A DNA stretch of 64,000 nt from Skermanella stibiiresistens SB22. Its GTDB lineage: Bacteria; Pseudomonadota; Alphaproteobacteria; Azospirillales; Azospirillaceae. Positions 44,697 to 57,323 of this stretch are shown here, piece by piece (the stretch's first letter is position 1; the number at the start of each line of letters is the position of its first letter). Under the pieces are notes generated by a model, which was given only the letters and a program-made list of their open reading frames with translations, did not search any database and was not told the DNA's origin. The position numbers and the translations under genes are program-made. The DNA lies in contig NZ_AVFL01000028.1 of assembly GCF_000576635.1 (NCBI RefSeq), positions 1-64,000 on the forward strand, read 5' to 3'.

Positions 44697-44716
44697 CGCG
44701 ACATTTTTGTCGCGCC

Positions 44717-47212
<2,496 letters not shown>

Positions 47213-47300
47213 CTATCAGAGTTTCGGGTTACATGCCGGTGGATTAATCCCCACGGCGCTGATCGGAAGGTGATTTGGACGGGTCTCGATACGGGGAGGT

Positions 47301-48530
47301 CTAAGCCGGTAGAACATGCGCGTCCTCCACCCGGAAGAAGTTGGCGGCGTCGCCCAACCCGGCGAACATCCCGACATCGGTGCCAGTCAGCCACGCCTGG
47401 GCGCCGATCGCGAGGATCTCGCCGAACAGGGCCGCGCGCCGCTCGGCGTCCAGGTGGGCCGCGACCTCGTCCAGCAGCAGCAGGGGAGGTTGGCCGCGCT
47501 CGGCCGCCATCAGCCGGGCGTTGGCCAGGACGATGGCGATCAGCAGGGCCTTCTGCTCACCGGTCGAACAGACCTCCGCCGGCATGTCCTTGCCGCGGTG
47601 GCGGACCTCCAGGTCGCTGCGATGCGGCCCGATGGTGCCGCCGCCACCCTCGCCAGCGGAGCCCGATCCCCCGTCGAACCGGCGCCCGTCGGCCAGTCGG
47701 CGGCGGAGCGCGTCCTCGGCGGCGAGCGCCGGCTGATCGGCCAGCCAGTCCTCAACCGTTCCGGAGACGGCGAGGTCGGCGCGCGGGAACGGTCCCGTCG
47801 CCTGCTCGCACGCCTGCTGGAGCCGGGACACCATGTCGCGCCGCGCGGCGGCGACAGCGACGCCCGATGTCGCCATCTCGTCCTCCAGCGCCGACAGCCA
47901 GGCGTCGTCGCCGCGCCCGTCGCGCAGCAGGCGGCTCCGTTCGCGCAGCGCGTGCTCGTAGCGGCTGAGCCGACCGGCGTGGGCCGGGTCGAAGCCGAAC
48001 ACCAACCGGTCGAGGAAGCGGCGCCGTCCGCTGGTCCCTTCCACGAACAGGCGGTCCATCTGCGGCGTCAGCCACGTCAGCGCCACATGCTCGGCCAGCG
48101 CCACCTGCCCCCGGACGGGATGGCCGTCGATCCGGACGAGACGGCGCTCAGACGTCCCGTCGGTGGTCATGTCGCGGCCGGTGCCGATGTCGACCGGACC
48201 GAGCGGCGTCTCGACCCTAGCCGCGACCGCCCAGCCGGCACCAGCCGGCGAGCCGATCCGTTCGACCTCCGCCAGACGCGCGCGGCGCAGGCCGCGGCCG
48301 GGCGAGAGGAAGCTGACCGCCTCCAGCAGGTTGGTCTTGCCGGCGCCGTTCGGACCCGTCAGCACGACGGGGCGCGCGTCGGTGTTGAGCCGCGCGCCGT
48401 CATAGCAGCGGAACTGGGTCAGGGTCAGGCGGGTGACCGCGAGCTTGGGAGCCGCGACCTTGACCGGCGAGTTTTCCACGACCGGTGGGTTTTCCAGCGG
48501 GGGCGTTTGGATTGGTGTCGGAAGCGGCAT
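47301..48530 (-). CDS. recF: DNA replication and repair protein RecF
   Basis: About 409 residues. The start is the ATG of MPLPTPIQTPPLENPP, which has GGAG five bases upstream; the open frame extends further but without a comparable site. The conserved start of the SMC-like domain is LAVTRLTLTQFRCYDGARL, with Walker A VLTGPNGAGKTNLLEAVSFL. The signature EVCSTGEQKALLIAIVLAN and Walker B PLLLLDEVAAHLD follow. RecF loads RecA at gaps through RecOR. A proline-rich N-terminal extension of about 30 residues is longer than in E. coli. Confidence 0.95.
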   Translation of the reverse strand: MPLPTPIQTPPLENPPVVENSPVKVAAPKLAVTRLTLTQFRCYDGARLNTDARPVVLTGPNGAGKTNLLEAVSFLSPGRGLRRARLAEVERIGSPAGAGWAVAARVETPLGPVDIGTGRDMTTDGTSERRLVRIDGHPVRGQVALAEHVALTWLTPQMDRLFVEGTSGRRRFLDRLVFGFDPAHAGRLSRYEHALRERSRLLRDGRGDDAWLSALEDEMATSGVAVAAARRDMVSRLQQACEQATGPFPRADLAVSGTVEDWLADQPALAAEDALRRRLADGRRFDGGSGSAGEGGGGTIGPHRSDLEVRHRGKDMPAEVCSTGEQKALLIAIVLANARLMAAERGQPPLLLLDEVAAHLDAERRAALFGEILAIGAQAWLTGTDVGMFAGLGDAANFFRVEDAHVLPA

Positions 48531-48634
48531 CGATACTCCAGCCCCTCCCGCGGCGTGGCCCAGACCCGGCCATGCCACGGGGGCCGCGGCTCGCGCGCGG
48601 CGACGCGTTCCACGCGCCTGTGCGAGAGGCCGCG

Positions 48635-49765
48635 TCAAACGCGCATCGGCATCAAAACATACAAGGCCGAACTGTCGGCCACGTCCCGGACGATCGTGGG
48701 GGACGCCGCGTCGGCCATGATGAACCGCGCGCCGTCACCCTCGATCTGCTGGGTGATGTCCAATAGATAGCGAGAGTTGAAGCCGATTTCGAGGGGTGAG
48801 CTGTCATAACTCACCTCCAGTTCCTCGGTGGCGCTGCCGGCCTCGGGGCTGGTCGCCGACAGCGTCAGGTTGCCGCGGTCGATGCTCAGCTTGACCGCCC
48901 TGCTCTTCTCGGTCGAGATCGTGGCGACCCGGTCCACGGCGCTGGCGAAGACGCGGCTGTCGACCTCCAGCACCTTGTCGTTGCCGGTCGGAATCACCCG
49001 CTCGTAATCGGGGAAGGTGCCGTCGATCAGCTTGGAGGTCACCGTCACCGTATCGAAGCCGAAGCGGATCTTGGTCTCGGATAGGCTGACCTCGATCCGG
49101 TCGGCCGCCTCGTCGATCAGCTTGCGGATCTCCAGCACGGTCTTGCGCGGCACGATCACGCCGGGGATGCCGGAGGCGCCGTAGGGCAGCGGGATCTCGA
49201 CCCGCGCCAGCCGGTGGCCGTCGGTCGCGACCGCGCGCAGCACCGGCATCTCGGCCTCGCCGGCGCGTGACTTGGTGGCGTGCAGATAGATGCCGTTGAG
49301 GTAATACCGCGTCTCCTCGGTCGAGATCGCGAAGCGCGTGCGGTCCACCAGATTGCGGAGGTCGGAGGCGGCCAGCGTGAAGCGGTGCGCCATGTCGCCG
49401 CCGGACATCTGGGGAAAGTCCTCGACCGGCAGGCAGCCCAGCTTGAAGTTGGACCGGCCGGACCGCAGCGTCAGCAACCCATTGTCGCCAGAGCTGTCCA
49501 ACTCGACCTGGCTGCCGTCGGGCAGCTTGCGGACGATGTCGTAGAGGGTGTGGGCCGGAGCGGTGGTCGATCCCCCCTGGGCGATCTCGGCGGGCACGGA
49601 CTCGACGATCTCCAGGTCCATGTCGGTCGCGGTCAGCGCCAGTTCGCCGTTCTCGGCCTTCAGCATGACGTTGGACAGGATCGGGATCGTGTTCCGGCGT
49701 TCCACCACGCTTTGAACATGCCCGAGCGAGCGGAGGAGGGCGGCGCGTTCGATCGTGATTTTCAT
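48635..49765 (-). CDS. dnaN: DNA polymerase III beta clamp
   Basis: 376 residues from MKITIERAALLRSLGHVQSV, the standard DnaN start; the frame reads 36 codons further upstream without similarity. The protein has three repeated clamp domains and ends YVLMPMRV, the conserved C-terminal motif. It forms the ring-shaped sliding clamp that tethers polymerase III and other proteins. It lies between dnaA (182 bases upstream) and recF. Confidence 0.97.
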   Translation of the reverse strand: MKITIERAALLRSLGHVQSVVERRNTIPILSNVMLKAENGELALTATDMDLEIVESVPAEIAQGGSTTAPAHTLYDIVRKLPDGSQVELDSSGDNGLLTLRSGRSNFKLGCLPVEDFPQMSGGDMAHRFTLAASDLRNLVDRTRFAISTEETRYYLNGIYLHATKSRAGEAEMPVLRAVATDGHRLARVEIPLPYGASGIPGVIVPRKTVLEIRKLIDEAADRIEVSLSETKIRFGFDTVTVTSKLIDGTFPDYERVIPTGNDKVLEVDSRVFASAVDRVATISTEKSRAVKLSIDRGNLTLSATSPEAGSATEELEVSYDSSPLEIGFNSRYLLDITQQIEGDGARFIMADAASPTIVRDVADSSALYVLMPMRV

Positions 49766-49947
49766 GCTGATCCGCTGCTGATCTCGAGGGTCTTCAGGCC
49801 GGGCCCGACAGGTGTGCCCCGCCGCGCGGACACCCCTCGGGATGCCGCGAAACGGGCGGCGACTATAGCACACGCGCGCGAAATGCTAACCGATTCCGAA
49901 CGGAATTTCCGTATGATACCGGGTTGTCCAGAGCGTTCCGGCGGCTC

Positions 49948-51354
49948 TCAGCCCTCCAGCATGCGGCGCAGCAGCTCGACGTCCTCGGCGAAGCTCTGGT
50001 CGCTGGTCTTCAACTCCTCGACCTTGCGGACGGCGTGCATCACCGTGGTGTGGTCGCGGCCGCCGAACTTGCGGCCGATCTCCGGAAGGGAGCGAGCGGT
50101 GAGCTGCTTGGCGAGGTACATGGCGACCTGCCGCGGCCGGGCGACGGCGCGGGCGCGCCGGGCGGAATGCATGTCGGCCAGCCGGATGTTGTAGTGCTCC
50201 GCGACCTTCTTCTGGATCTCGTCGATCGTCACGCGCCGGTCATTGGCCCTGAGCAGGTCGTGCAGGACCTCCTGGGTCGATTCCAGCGTGATGGCGCGTC
50301 CGACCAGTTCGGCGTGGGCGACGATGCGGTTCAGCGCGCCTTCCAGCTCGCGGACGTTGGAGGTGATCTTGTGGGCCAGGAACTCCAGGACCTTGGAATT
50401 GATCTGGACGTTCATCGACTCGGCCTTGGCCTGGAGGATGCCCAGCCGCAGCTCGTAGGTGGTCGGATGGATGTCGGCGACCAAACCCCAGCCCAGCCGC
50501 GAGCGCAGCCGCTCCTCCATGCCCTCCAGGTCGGACGGCGACTTGTCGGCGGAGATCACGACCTGCCGGTTCTGGTCCACTAGGGCGTTGAAGGTGTGGA
50601 AGAACTCCTCCTGGGTGCTGTCCTTGCCGCTGATGAACTGCACGTCGTCGATCATCAGGACGTCGACCGAACGGAACTGCTCCTTGAAAGCCATGGTGTC
50701 CTTGAACCGGAGCGCCCGGATGAACTGGTACATGAACTTCTCGGCCGACAGGTACAGCACCCGGCGGTTGGGGTCCTTCTTGCGGATCTGCCAGGCGATG
50801 GCGTGCATCAGGTGGGTCTTGCCGAGACCGACCCCGCCATAGAGGAACAGCGGGTTGAAAGTGACGGTCGCGGCGTCGGTCACCCGGCGGGCGGCGGCGT
50901 GCGCCAGCTCGTTCGGCTTGCCGACGACGAAGTTCTCGAAGGTGAAGCGCGGGTCCAGATGGGCGAAGTGCTCGTCGCGGCCGTCGATGCCGAGCTGGGC
51001 GCCGGAGGTGGGGCGCTCCTCCTCGATCTCGTCGGAGGGCATCGGCGACTCGACGATGTCGGCATCGTCGTTGGCGGAGGCGCCGACATCGAGCCGGGCC
51101 TGGGCCACCACGATGTCGACCGACTGCACGCGGGGGTTCTCGCCCGACCAGATCGCCCTGATCCTGTCGGCGTAGTGGGTCTGCACCCAGTCGCGCATGA
51201 ACCGGGTCGGCACGGTGATGCGCACCTCGCCGCCCTTCAACTCGCCGATCGTCAGCGGTTTAAGCCAGCTCCTATACGCGGTTTCGCCAACCTCTTCCTT
51301 GAGCCGACCGCTCACGCGCACCCATTGCTGATCCAACGAACCGCCCACCGACAT
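49948..51354 (-). CDS. dnaA: chromosomal replication initiator DnaA
   Basis: 468 residues from [20 protein letters not shown], with AGGAG nine bases upstream; ATG at 51360 is the close alternative. Domain I (helical, WLKPL) and an acidic linker precede the AAA+ domain with Walker [17 protein letters not shown] and Walker [20 protein letters not shown]. Domain IV has the DnaA signature [14 protein letters not shown]. It binds DnaA boxes and opens the origin. In many alphaproteobacteria the origin is not beside dnaA, and I see no box cluster here. Confidence 0.97.
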   Translation of the reverse strand: MSVGGSLDQQWVRVSGRLKEEVGETAYRSWLKPLTIGELKGGEVRITVPTRFMRDWVQTHYADRIRAIWSGENPRVQSVDIVVAQARLDVGASANDDADIVESPMPSDEIEEERPTSGAQLGIDGRDEHFAHLDPRFTFENFVVGKPNELAHAAARRVTDAATVTFNPLFLYGGVGLGKTHLMHAIAWQIRKKDPNRRVLYLSAEKFMYQFIRALRFKDTMAFKEQFRSVDVLMIDDVQFISGKDSTQEEFFHTFNALVDQNRQVVISADKSPSDLEGMEERLRSRLGWGLVADIHPTTYELRLGILQAKAESMNVQINSKVLEFLAHKITSNVRELEGALNRIVAHAELVGRAITLESTQEVLHDLLRANDRRVTIDEIQKKVAEHYNIRLADMHSARRARAVARPRQVAMYLAKQLTARSLPEIGRKFGGRDHTTVMHAVRKVEELKTSDQSFAEDVELLRRMLEG

Positions 51355-51417
51355 GCCCATCAGCTCCTGACACCAAATTCCATCGGTCCCGCACGGCGGT
51401 GACCGGCCCCATTCCAA

Positions 51418-51935
51418 ACACCGTATGACAACACCCCATCCGCCAAATCGGCTGCGGGGTCACAGGGACGCGGGAAATATGGCGCGCGGCACCTCCGCTC
51501 CCTGGGAACGCGTCCGGTCGCGGACAAGGTTCCTGGAGACGGAAAGCTCCGGGTCGACACCATGAAAATGGGCAATACCGCTCCCTGCCGGCAAAGGTTG
51601 AACCCCTTCGCCGCTATTCGATTTCATGTTTTAGTGTAACCGGATGCCGGGAAAGATACTTCTGAAAGTTCTTCCGCCACCCATCCAATTTCCATTTCTG
51701 GTATGCGCCCCACCATACAACCCCAGGCTTTTACTTGGCCCGGCGCGTCACTGGTCAGCGCATCCACAAATGTTAATGGTCTGCCGTCTTGCTGACAACA
51801 GGATCGAAAAGGGAACGGCCGAAAAAGCAAATTTCGGTCTCGAAGTAATTATTCCCGCACCCATGCGACGTATGCATGTTTATGGGCTCGACGGGATTAA
51901 CGTCGAGCGGCAGGAATAATAGGAGACCCAGGAAC
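51418..51935. other. dnaA upstream region without genes
   Basis: About 520 bases between dnaA and rpsT with no supported gene. It must hold the dnaA promoter. One partial DnaA box, GCATCCACA at 51760-51768 (7 of 9 to TTATCCACA), and an 8-base hairpin GCTCGACG/CGTCGAGC at 51886-51908 are visible. There is no cluster of boxes or AT-rich unwinding element that would support an origin. Confidence 0.6.
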
Positions 51936-51965
51936 AAAAAAGCCGCGCCGGATAGCGGCGCGGCT
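51936..51965 (-). terminator. intrinsic terminator of rpsT
   Basis: On the minus strand a perfect 10-base stem AGCCGCGCCG/CGGCGCGGCT with a 5-base loop is followed by six T residues (plus-strand A 51936-51941). It begins 20 bases past the rpsT stop. Confidence 0.92.
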
Positions 51966-51985
51966 TGATCTCGCCGCAAGGAGGC

Positions 51986-52246
51986 TTAGAGAGCCTTGAT
52001 GCGGGAAGACAGCCGCGACAGCTTGCGCGAAACGGTGTTGCGATGCAGCACACCCTTCGACACACCACGCATCATCTCGGGCTGCGCTTCCTTGAAGGCC
52101 TCGGCGGCGGCGGACTTGTCGCCGGTCGCGATGGCGGTCTCGACCTTCTTGACGAAGGTGCGGATGCGGCTGACCCGGGCGCGGTTGACGGCGGTGCGCC
52201 GCTCGGTCTGACGGATTCTTTTTTCTGCGGACGTATGATTGGCCAT
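51986..52246 (-). CDS. rpsT: 30S ribosomal protein S20
   Basis: 86 residues from [20 protein letters not shown], the family's standard start; the frame continues seven codons upstream but AGAAGG is correctly placed for this ATG. It is highly basic and almost wholly helical, with the conserved C-terminal [16 protein letters not shown]. It binds 16S rRNA at the base of the body. It is monocistronic with a strong terminator downstream. Confidence 0.97.
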   Translation of the reverse strand: MANHTSAEKRIRQTERRTAVNRARVSRIRTFVKKVETAIATGDKSAAAEAFKEAQPEMMRGVSKGVLHRNTVSRKLSRLSSRIKAL

Positions 52247-52423
52247 AACTAAACCTTCTGCGGACACACCTGTGCCGAATGCGAGCGCGCTTTATAGGGG
52301 GCGCGCCAATTGAGAGTCAAGTCCGAGAGTGGCGGCGGGAGGAATGCGTTTTCTCCCGCCGCCGTGATGGGCCCAACCCGAGGGGACCGAAGAATCGGAC
52401 AAGAAGCGCGACTCGGGACAGCT

Positions 52424-53200
52424 TCAGCGATTCTTGAAGTTGGCTTCGCGCTTCTCGGCGAAGGCGGCCATGCCTTCCTTCTGGTCCTCGGTGGCGAAGG
52501 TGGAATGGAACAACCGGCGCTCGACCCGGATGCCCTCGTCCAGGGTGGTCTCGTAGGCTCGGTTGACCGACTCCTTCGCCATCATGACGATCGGACGCGA
52601 CAGCGACGCGATCCGGGCGGCGACCTTCAGCGCCTCGTCCACCAGGTCGGCCGCCGGCACGATCCTGCTGACCAGACCGCTGCGCTCGGCCTCGGCGGCG
52701 TCGATGGTGCGGCCGGTCAGGACCATCTCCATCGCCTTCGACTTGCCGACGAACCGGGTCAGGCGCTGGGTTCCGCCAGCGCCGGGGATGGTGCCGATGG
52801 TGATCTCGGGCTGGCCGAACTTGGCGGTGTCGGCCGCCAGGATGAAATCGCACATCATGGCCAGTTCGCAGCCGCCGCCCAGCGCGTAGCCGGCGACCGC
52901 CGCGATGATCGGCTTCCGCGCGGTGGCGGCCCTGCCCCACTTCTTGGTGATGAAGTCCGACAGGAAGACGTCCATGTAGCTCTTGGACGCCATCTCCTTG
53001 ATATCCGCGCCGGCGGCGAACGCCCGCTCGCTGCCGGTCAGGACCATGCAGCCGATCTCGTCATCCGCCTCGAAGGCGTCGATCGCGGCGGCCAGCTCGG
53101 TCACCAGCGCGTCGGACAGGGCGTTGAGCGCCTTCGGCCGGTTCAGCGTGATGAGCCCGACGTGCCCGCGGGTTTCGACCAGGATGTTCTCGTAAGGCAT
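52424..53200 (-). CDS. enoyl-CoA hydratase/isomerase family protein
   Basis: 258 residues of the crotonase fold. The oxyanion-hole segments are [12 protein letters not shown] and [20 protein letters not shown]. The catalytic glutamates of hydratases are present in CELAMM and [17 protein letters not shown] (both Glu conserved), so this is probably a true enoyl-CoA hydratase of fatty-acid beta-oxidation, FadB/PaaF-like and single-domain. It lies between rpsT and mutM, both on the same strand, but with gaps of over 140 bases. Confidence 0.92.
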   Translation of the reverse strand: MPYENILVETRGHVGLITLNRPKALNALSDALVTELAAAIDAFEADDEIGCMVLTGSERAFAAGADIKEMASKSYMDVFLSDFITKKWGRAATARKPIIAAVAGYALGGGCELAMMCDFILAADTAKFGQPEITIGTIPGAGGTQRLTRFVGKSKAMEMVLTGRTIDAAEAERSGLVSRIVPAADLVDEALKVAARIASLSRPIVMMAKESVNRAYETTLDEGIRVERRLFHSTFATEDQKEGMAAFAEKREANFKNR

Positions 53201-53341
53201 GACTATCGCTCCCCAAGATTTCGGCCTCCAGGGTTTCGTCCCGGTAATTGGCCTTCGGAAGGTTATCGCGGATTTGGCGTGACCCGGACCATCACGGTGC
53301 CGCCAGCGCCGGTGCGCGCCACAGGGTCGAAAGCTGATACA

Positions 53342-54181
53342 TCAGCGCTGCCGCCGCGGACAATGGAAAGTCGAGCGGTTCGCCTGGACGATCCGCTCGA
53401 TCCCGCCGGTGGTGGTTATGTCGCAGGTGCAGCCGGGACAGGCCTCGCCCTCGCGGTCGTAGACCGCGAACTGGTGCTGGAAATACCCCAGCTCGCCGGA
53501 TGCCTGGACATAGTCGCGGAGCGTCGAGCCGCCGGCCTCGATCGCCCGGCCCAGGATCTCCCGGATCGCGGGCACCAGCCGCTCGGCCCGGCGCCCGGCC
53601 ACCGTCGCGGCGATCCGCTTCGGGCTGATGCCGGCCTGGAACAGCGCCTCGCACACATAGATGTTGCCGAGCCCCGCCACCACGGTCTGGTCGAGCAGGG
53701 CCGACTTGATCGGCGTGATCTTGGACTTGATCGCCCGCGACAGGGTCTCGGCGTCGAATTGGTTGCCCAGCGGTTCCGGTCCCAGCGAGGCCAGCAGGGG
53801 ATGGCGCTCCAGCTCCTCCGCCGTGGTCAGCGCCATCAGGCCGAATCGGCGGGCGTCGTTGAATCGGATGTCGGACCCGTCGTCGGTCGTCAGCAGGACA
53901 TGGTCATGCGCCGTCGGCGGCCCCAGGTCGCGGCCGATGGTCATCCTGCCGGACATGCCGAGATGGACGATCAGCACCTGGCCATCGTCCAGGTGGATCA
54001 GGATGTATTTGGCGCGGCGCCGGATGGTGAGCACCCGGCGGCCGGTCAACCGCTCGACCATCCGGTTCGGGAACGGGATGCGGAGGTTGGGGCGGCGTTG
54101 CTCGACCTTTGCGAGCACTCGGCCCTCCATCTTGAGCGCGAGGCCGCGGCAGACCGTTTCGACTTCGGGAAGTTCGGGCAT
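53342..54181 (-). CDS. mutM: formamidopyrimidine-DNA glycosylase
   Basis: 279 residues from [20 protein letters not shown]. The processed N-terminal Pro is the Schiff-base nucleophile and Glu-2 the second catalytic residue. The frame extends 18 codons upstream, but the start must be this Met. The helix-two-turn-helix is [14 protein letters not shown]. The C-terminal zinc finger is unusual: ACPGCTCDI keeps the first cysteine pair, but the last motif reads FHCPRRQR, so the fourth ligand Cys is Arg. The enzyme removes 8-oxoguanine. The start is divergent from ubiE, 113 bases away. Confidence 0.95.
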   Translation of the reverse strand: MPELPEVETVCRGLALKMEGRVLAKVEQRRPNLRIPFPNRMVERLTGRRVLTIRRRAKYILIHLDDGQVLIVHLGMSGRMTIGRDLGPPTAHDHVLLTTDDGSDIRFNDARRFGLMALTTAEELERHPLLASLGPEPLGNQFDAETLSRAIKSKITPIKSALLDQTVVAGLGNIYVCEALFQAGISPKRIAATVAGRRAERLVPAIREILGRAIEAGGSTLRDYVQASGELGYFQHQFAVYDREGEACPGCTCDITTTGGIERIVQANRSTFHCPRRQR

Positions 54182-54294
54182 GGCCGGACCATAACCGGTT
54201 CGAGGCGCGACAAAAAGCGCCGCGATGGCTTCCACCGGGGGAAACCGCTCGGAAAACGGATCGTCGCAACTGGCAAGGGCACGGTCGAGCCGCT

Positions 54295-55143
54295 ATGTTG
54301 CGGACCATGGCCGATGATCCGATTCCCAGCGCGGCGACGCGCCCCCCGTCCTCCCCCGCCCCGACTCCCGGGGCCTCCTCGCCCGCCGATCGCGTCGAGG
54401 GGCCGGAATCGCGTTGGTTCGGCTTCCGCGAGGTCGATCCCGGCACCAAGGCGCCGATGGTGCGCCAGGTGTTCGACAGCGTCGCCGGCAACTACGACCT
54501 GATGAACGACCTGATGTCGGGCGGAATCCACCGGCTGTGGAAGACGACCCTGATCGATCTCATCCAGCCCAAGCCGGGCATGACCCTGCTGGACGTGGCC
54601 GGCGGCACCGGCGACATCTCGTTCCGCTTCCTGGAGGCGGCGGGTGGCCCCGCCCAGGCCTTCGTCTGCGACATCAACGAGAAGATGATCCTGGTCGGCC
54701 GCGACCGGGCGATCGACCGGGGCGTGGTCGAGGGCGTCGACTGGATCGTCGGCGACGCCGAGAAGGTGCCGTTGAAAAGCCGGTCGGTCGACGTCTACAC
54801 CATCGCCTTCGGCCTTCGGAACGTGACGCGGATCGACGCCGCGCTGGCGGAGGCCCGCCGCGTGCTGAAGCCGGGCGGCCGGTTCTTCTGCCTGGAGTTC
54901 AGCCGGGTCGTGCTGCCGGTGCTGCGCGACATCTACGACCGCTATTCCTTCACCGTGCTGCCCCGTCTGGGCCAGATGGTCGCGGGGGATCGCGAGGCCT
55001 ATCAGTACTTGGTGGAGAGCATCCGCCAGTTTCCCGACCAGCAAAGCCTGGTGGGCAGGATCGAGGCGGCCGGCTTCGGCCAGGTCCGGTACCGCAACCT
55101 GACTGGCGGCGTCGCCGCGATCCATTCTGGCTGGCGGCTCTGA
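54295..55143 (+). CDS. ubiE: ubiquinone/menaquinone C-methyltransferase UbiE
   Basis: 282 residues. After a proline-rich N-terminal tail of about 35 residues comes [20 protein letters not shown], then SAM motif [16 protein letters not shown] and [20 protein letters not shown], the UbiE/COQ5 signatures. The C-terminus [17 protein letters not shown] is fully conserved. It methylates the demethoxy-ubiquinol precursor at the membrane surface. Start ATG 54295 or in-frame ATG 54307; neither has a clear ribosome-binding site. It is followed 52 bases later by ubiB, the usual order. Confidence 0.95.
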   Translation: MLRTMADDPIPSAATRPPSSPAPTPGASSPADRVEGPESRWFGFREVDPGTKAPMVRQVFDSVAGNYDLMNDLMSGGIHRLWKTTLIDLIQPKPGMTLLDVAGGTGDISFRFLEAAGGPAQAFVCDINEKMILVGRDRAIDRGVVEGVDWIVGDAEKVPLKSRSVDVYTIAFGLRNVTRIDAALAEARRVLKPGGRFFCLEFSRVVLPVLRDIYDRYSFTVLPRLGQMVAGDREAYQYLVESIRQFPDQQSLVGRIEAAGFGQVRYRNLTGGVAAIHSGWRL

Positions 55144-55195
55144 CCTTATCCCCAGTTCGCCCCCGAGTCGGTTCTCCGCAAGTTAGAAATTCGCC

Positions 55196-56782
55196 ATGAT
55201 CCGCACGATCCGCAATCTCGCCCGCCTCGTCGTGATCATGCGGACGCTGGGCCGCCACGACGCGCTGTTTCCCAACGAGGTGCGCGACGTGGCGCCGGGT
55301 CTGGCGGGCTTCGCGCGCCTGCTCTCCGCCAAGGGGGTGCCGGGACGGCCGGGGCAACGTCTCGCGGCGGCGCTGCGCGATCTCGGCCCCAGCTTCATCA
55401 AGCTCGGGCAGATATTGTCGACCCGCTCCGATCTGGTCGGCGAGGCGATCGCCGCCGACTTGGCCGAGTTGCAGGACAAGCTGCCCCCGTTCCCGACCTC
55501 CGAGGCCCGCCGGATCATCGAGGCGGAGTTGGGCCGTCCGATCGAGGTCCTGTACGAGAGCTTCGACGCGCAGCCGGTGGCCGCCGCCTCGATCGCCCAG
55601 GTCCATTTCGCCGTGGTGGCGCGGCCCTTGGACCAACAGGGACCCGAGAGCCCGGAGGACCGCCGCGCCCGCGAGGTCGCGGTCAAGGTGCTGCGGCCGG
55701 GGATAGAACAGGCGTTCCGCCGCGACCTGGACCTGTTCCGCTGGCTGTCCGAACTGGCGCTGACGATCCAGCCTCGGCTGAAACGCCTGCGGCCGGGCGA
55801 GGTGGTGCAGATCTTCGCCGACACGGTCAAGATGGAGATGGACCTGCGGATGGAGGCGTCGGCCGCGTCCGAGCTGGCCGACAACTTCAAGGGCGACAGC
55901 GCCTTCAACGTGCCGAAAGTCAATTGGGACCGCACCAGCCAGCGGGTGCTGACGCTGGAGCGGATCCGCGGCATCAAGGTGGACGAGGTCGACCGCATCC
56001 GCGCCGCCGGGTTCGATCCCGACGACGTGCTGGCGCAGGCGTCGTCGTCGTTCTTCAACCAGGTGTTCCGCGACGGCTTCTTCCACGCCGACCTGCACCC
56101 CGGCAACCTGTTCGTCAACGAGGACGGCAACATAGCGCCGGTCGATTTCGGCATCATGGGCCGGCTGGACCGCGCCACCCGGTATTATCTGGCCGACATG
56201 CTGCTGGGCTTCCTCAACGGCGACTATCGCCGGGTGGCGGAAGTCCATTTCCAGGCCGGCTATGTCCCGGCGCACCAGAACATCGAGAACTTCACCCAGG
56301 CCTGCCGGGCGATCGGCGAGCCGCTGCTGAACAAGCCGCTGCACGAGATCTCGATCGGCCGCCTGCTGGCCCAGTTGCTCTCGGTGACCGAGCAGTTCGA
56401 GATGGAGACACAGCCGCAGCTGCTGCTGCTTCAGAAGAGCATGCTGACGGCGGAGGGCGTCGGCCGCGCCTTGAATCCCGACATCAACATGTGGGAGCTG
56501 GCCCGTCCGCTGATCGAGGACTGGATGCGCGAGCACCGGGGACCCGAAGCGCGCGTGGTGGACGAGCTGGAAGCCATCATGAACGCGTTCCGCACCCTGC
56601 CCCGCGTGCTGCGCGAGACCGAGCGGATGGCGACCATGCTGACCGAGAATGGCCTGAAGCTGCACCCGGCGACCATCGAAACCCTGCTGGAGGGTTCCGT
56701 GCGTCGGCGCAGGCGCCTGATGTGGTCGATGTGGCTGGCGACGGCCGTGGTGGTGACCGCGCTGGCGCTGGTGGTGGGGTGA
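55196..56782 (+). CDS. ubiB: ubiquinone biosynthesis atypical kinase UbiB
   Basis: 528 residues of the ABC1/ADCK/UbiB family. The KxGQ motif is GPSFIKLGQILSTRSDL, the alanine-rich nucleotide loop is PVAAASIAQVH, and the catalytic stretches are FFHADLHPGNLFV and PVDFGIMGRL. One C-terminal transmembrane helix (WLATAVVVTALALVV) anchors it in the membrane. It assists ubiquinone synthesis through an ATPase activity. It is co-directional with ubiE and probably in one transcript. Confidence 0.96.
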   Translation: MIRTIRNLARLVVIMRTLGRHDALFPNEVRDVAPGLAGFARLLSAKGVPGRPGQRLAAALRDLGPSFIKLGQILSTRSDLVGEAIAADLAELQDKLPPFPTSEARRIIEAELGRPIEVLYESFDAQPVAAASIAQVHFAVVARPLDQQGPESPEDRRAREVAVKVLRPGIEQAFRRDLDLFRWLSELALTIQPRLKRLRPGEVVQIFADTVKMEMDLRMEASAASELADNFKGDSAFNVPKVNWDRTSQRVLTLERIRGIKVDEVDRIRAAGFDPDDVLAQASSSFFNQVFRDGFFHADLHPGNLFVNEDGNIAPVDFGIMGRLDRATRYYLADMLLGFLNGDYRRVAEVHFQAGYVPAHQNIENFTQACRAIGEPLLNKPLHEISIGRLLAQLLSVTEQFEMETQPQLLLLQKSMLTAEGVGRALNPDINMWELARPLIEDWMREHRGPEARVVDELEAIMNAFRTLPRVLRETERMATMLTENGLKLHPATIETLLEGSVRRRRRLMWSMWLATAVVVTALALVVG

Positions 56783-56888
56783 GCGCTTGGTGACGGCTGG
56801 CGTCGGCGTGTTGGCGCCGAGCCCGGATTGATGGCATGATCGCCAGCCGGCGATACCAGCCGACGGCATTGGCGTGGGCGGGAGCGAT

Positions 56889-57323
56889 ATGATGAAGACG
56901 ATCAGCGCATCGGACCTCAAGGACGCCGTGCTCGATTTCGTGCGGGAGATCGCCCGCACGGGCGAGCCCGTCGTGCTCACCACTGGCGGACAACCCTTCC
57001 TGGAACTCGTGCCGATCGACCACGAGGGATCCAGCGCCGGTACCGACGCGCTGGACATGATCGAGATCCGGGGAAATCCCGGCGACACCCTCGGCGCCAT
57101 GATGCTGCTCGCGGAGACCACGGCACGGGAGGCGGGAGCCAGTGTCAGGCTGGTCGATCATGATGGCGTCTTGGCCGAATTCACCCCACCCGACTTCAAA
57201 CCGTCCCACGTGCCGCCGGAACGGCTGTTCGGCATCTTGAAAGGCCGGATGCCGCTTGGGGATGAGGATTTGGAAGCGCCGGTGGATGTTGAATGGAACG
57301 CCGCCAAAGGCATTCTCCTTTGA
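56889..57323 (+). CDS. Phd/YefM-type antitoxin
   Basis: 144 residues. The N-terminus MMKTISASDLKDAVLDFVRE followed by TGEPVVLTTGGQPFLELVPI has the Phd/YefM fold that binds operator DNA. The C-terminal 90 residues are longer than usual and acidic, and should include the toxin-binding segment. GGAG precedes the paired ATGs. The toxin gene overlaps its end by 31 bases. Antitoxins of this kind repress their own operon with the toxin as co-repressor. Confidence 0.85.
   Translation: MMKTISASDLKDAVLDFVREIARTGEPVVLTTGGQPFLELVPIDHEGSSAGTDALDMIEIRGNPGDTLGAMMLLAETTAREAGASVRLVDHDGVLAEFTPPDFKPSHVPPERLFGILKGRMPLGDEDLEAPVDVEWNAAKGILL

Larger units (their letters stand above)
13569..44703. mobile_element. 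Tn7-like transposon (about 31.1 kb) inserted next to gyrB
   Basis: The left tip at 13569 (TGTCGTGTGACGC) and right tip at 44703 (complement TGTCGCGTGACGC) are inverted repeats that continue identically through CATAACCTGCGAA. Further copies of the 18-base motif lie inside both ends. A tnsA-tnsB-tnsC-tniQ operon is at the right end, reading inward as in Tn7. The 8-mer TTGTCGCG abuts the left tip (13561-13568) and occurs again 3 bases beyond the right tip (44707-44714). That is consistent with a target duplication but not a clean 5-base one. The cargo is a defence-like island plus regulators and dead insertion sequences. The tnsA-side end faces the 3' end of gyrB, the same polarity Tn7 shows toward glmS. 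Confidence 0.9.

Noticed and set aside
51418-51935. Possible replication origin beside dnaA
   Set aside because: Only one partial DnaA box is visible, with no AT-rich unwinding element; alphaproteobacterial origins often lie away from dnaA.
54950-57121. Long - strand open frame over ubiE and ubiB
   Set aside because: Shadow of the two ubiquinone genes; no motif and implausible composition.
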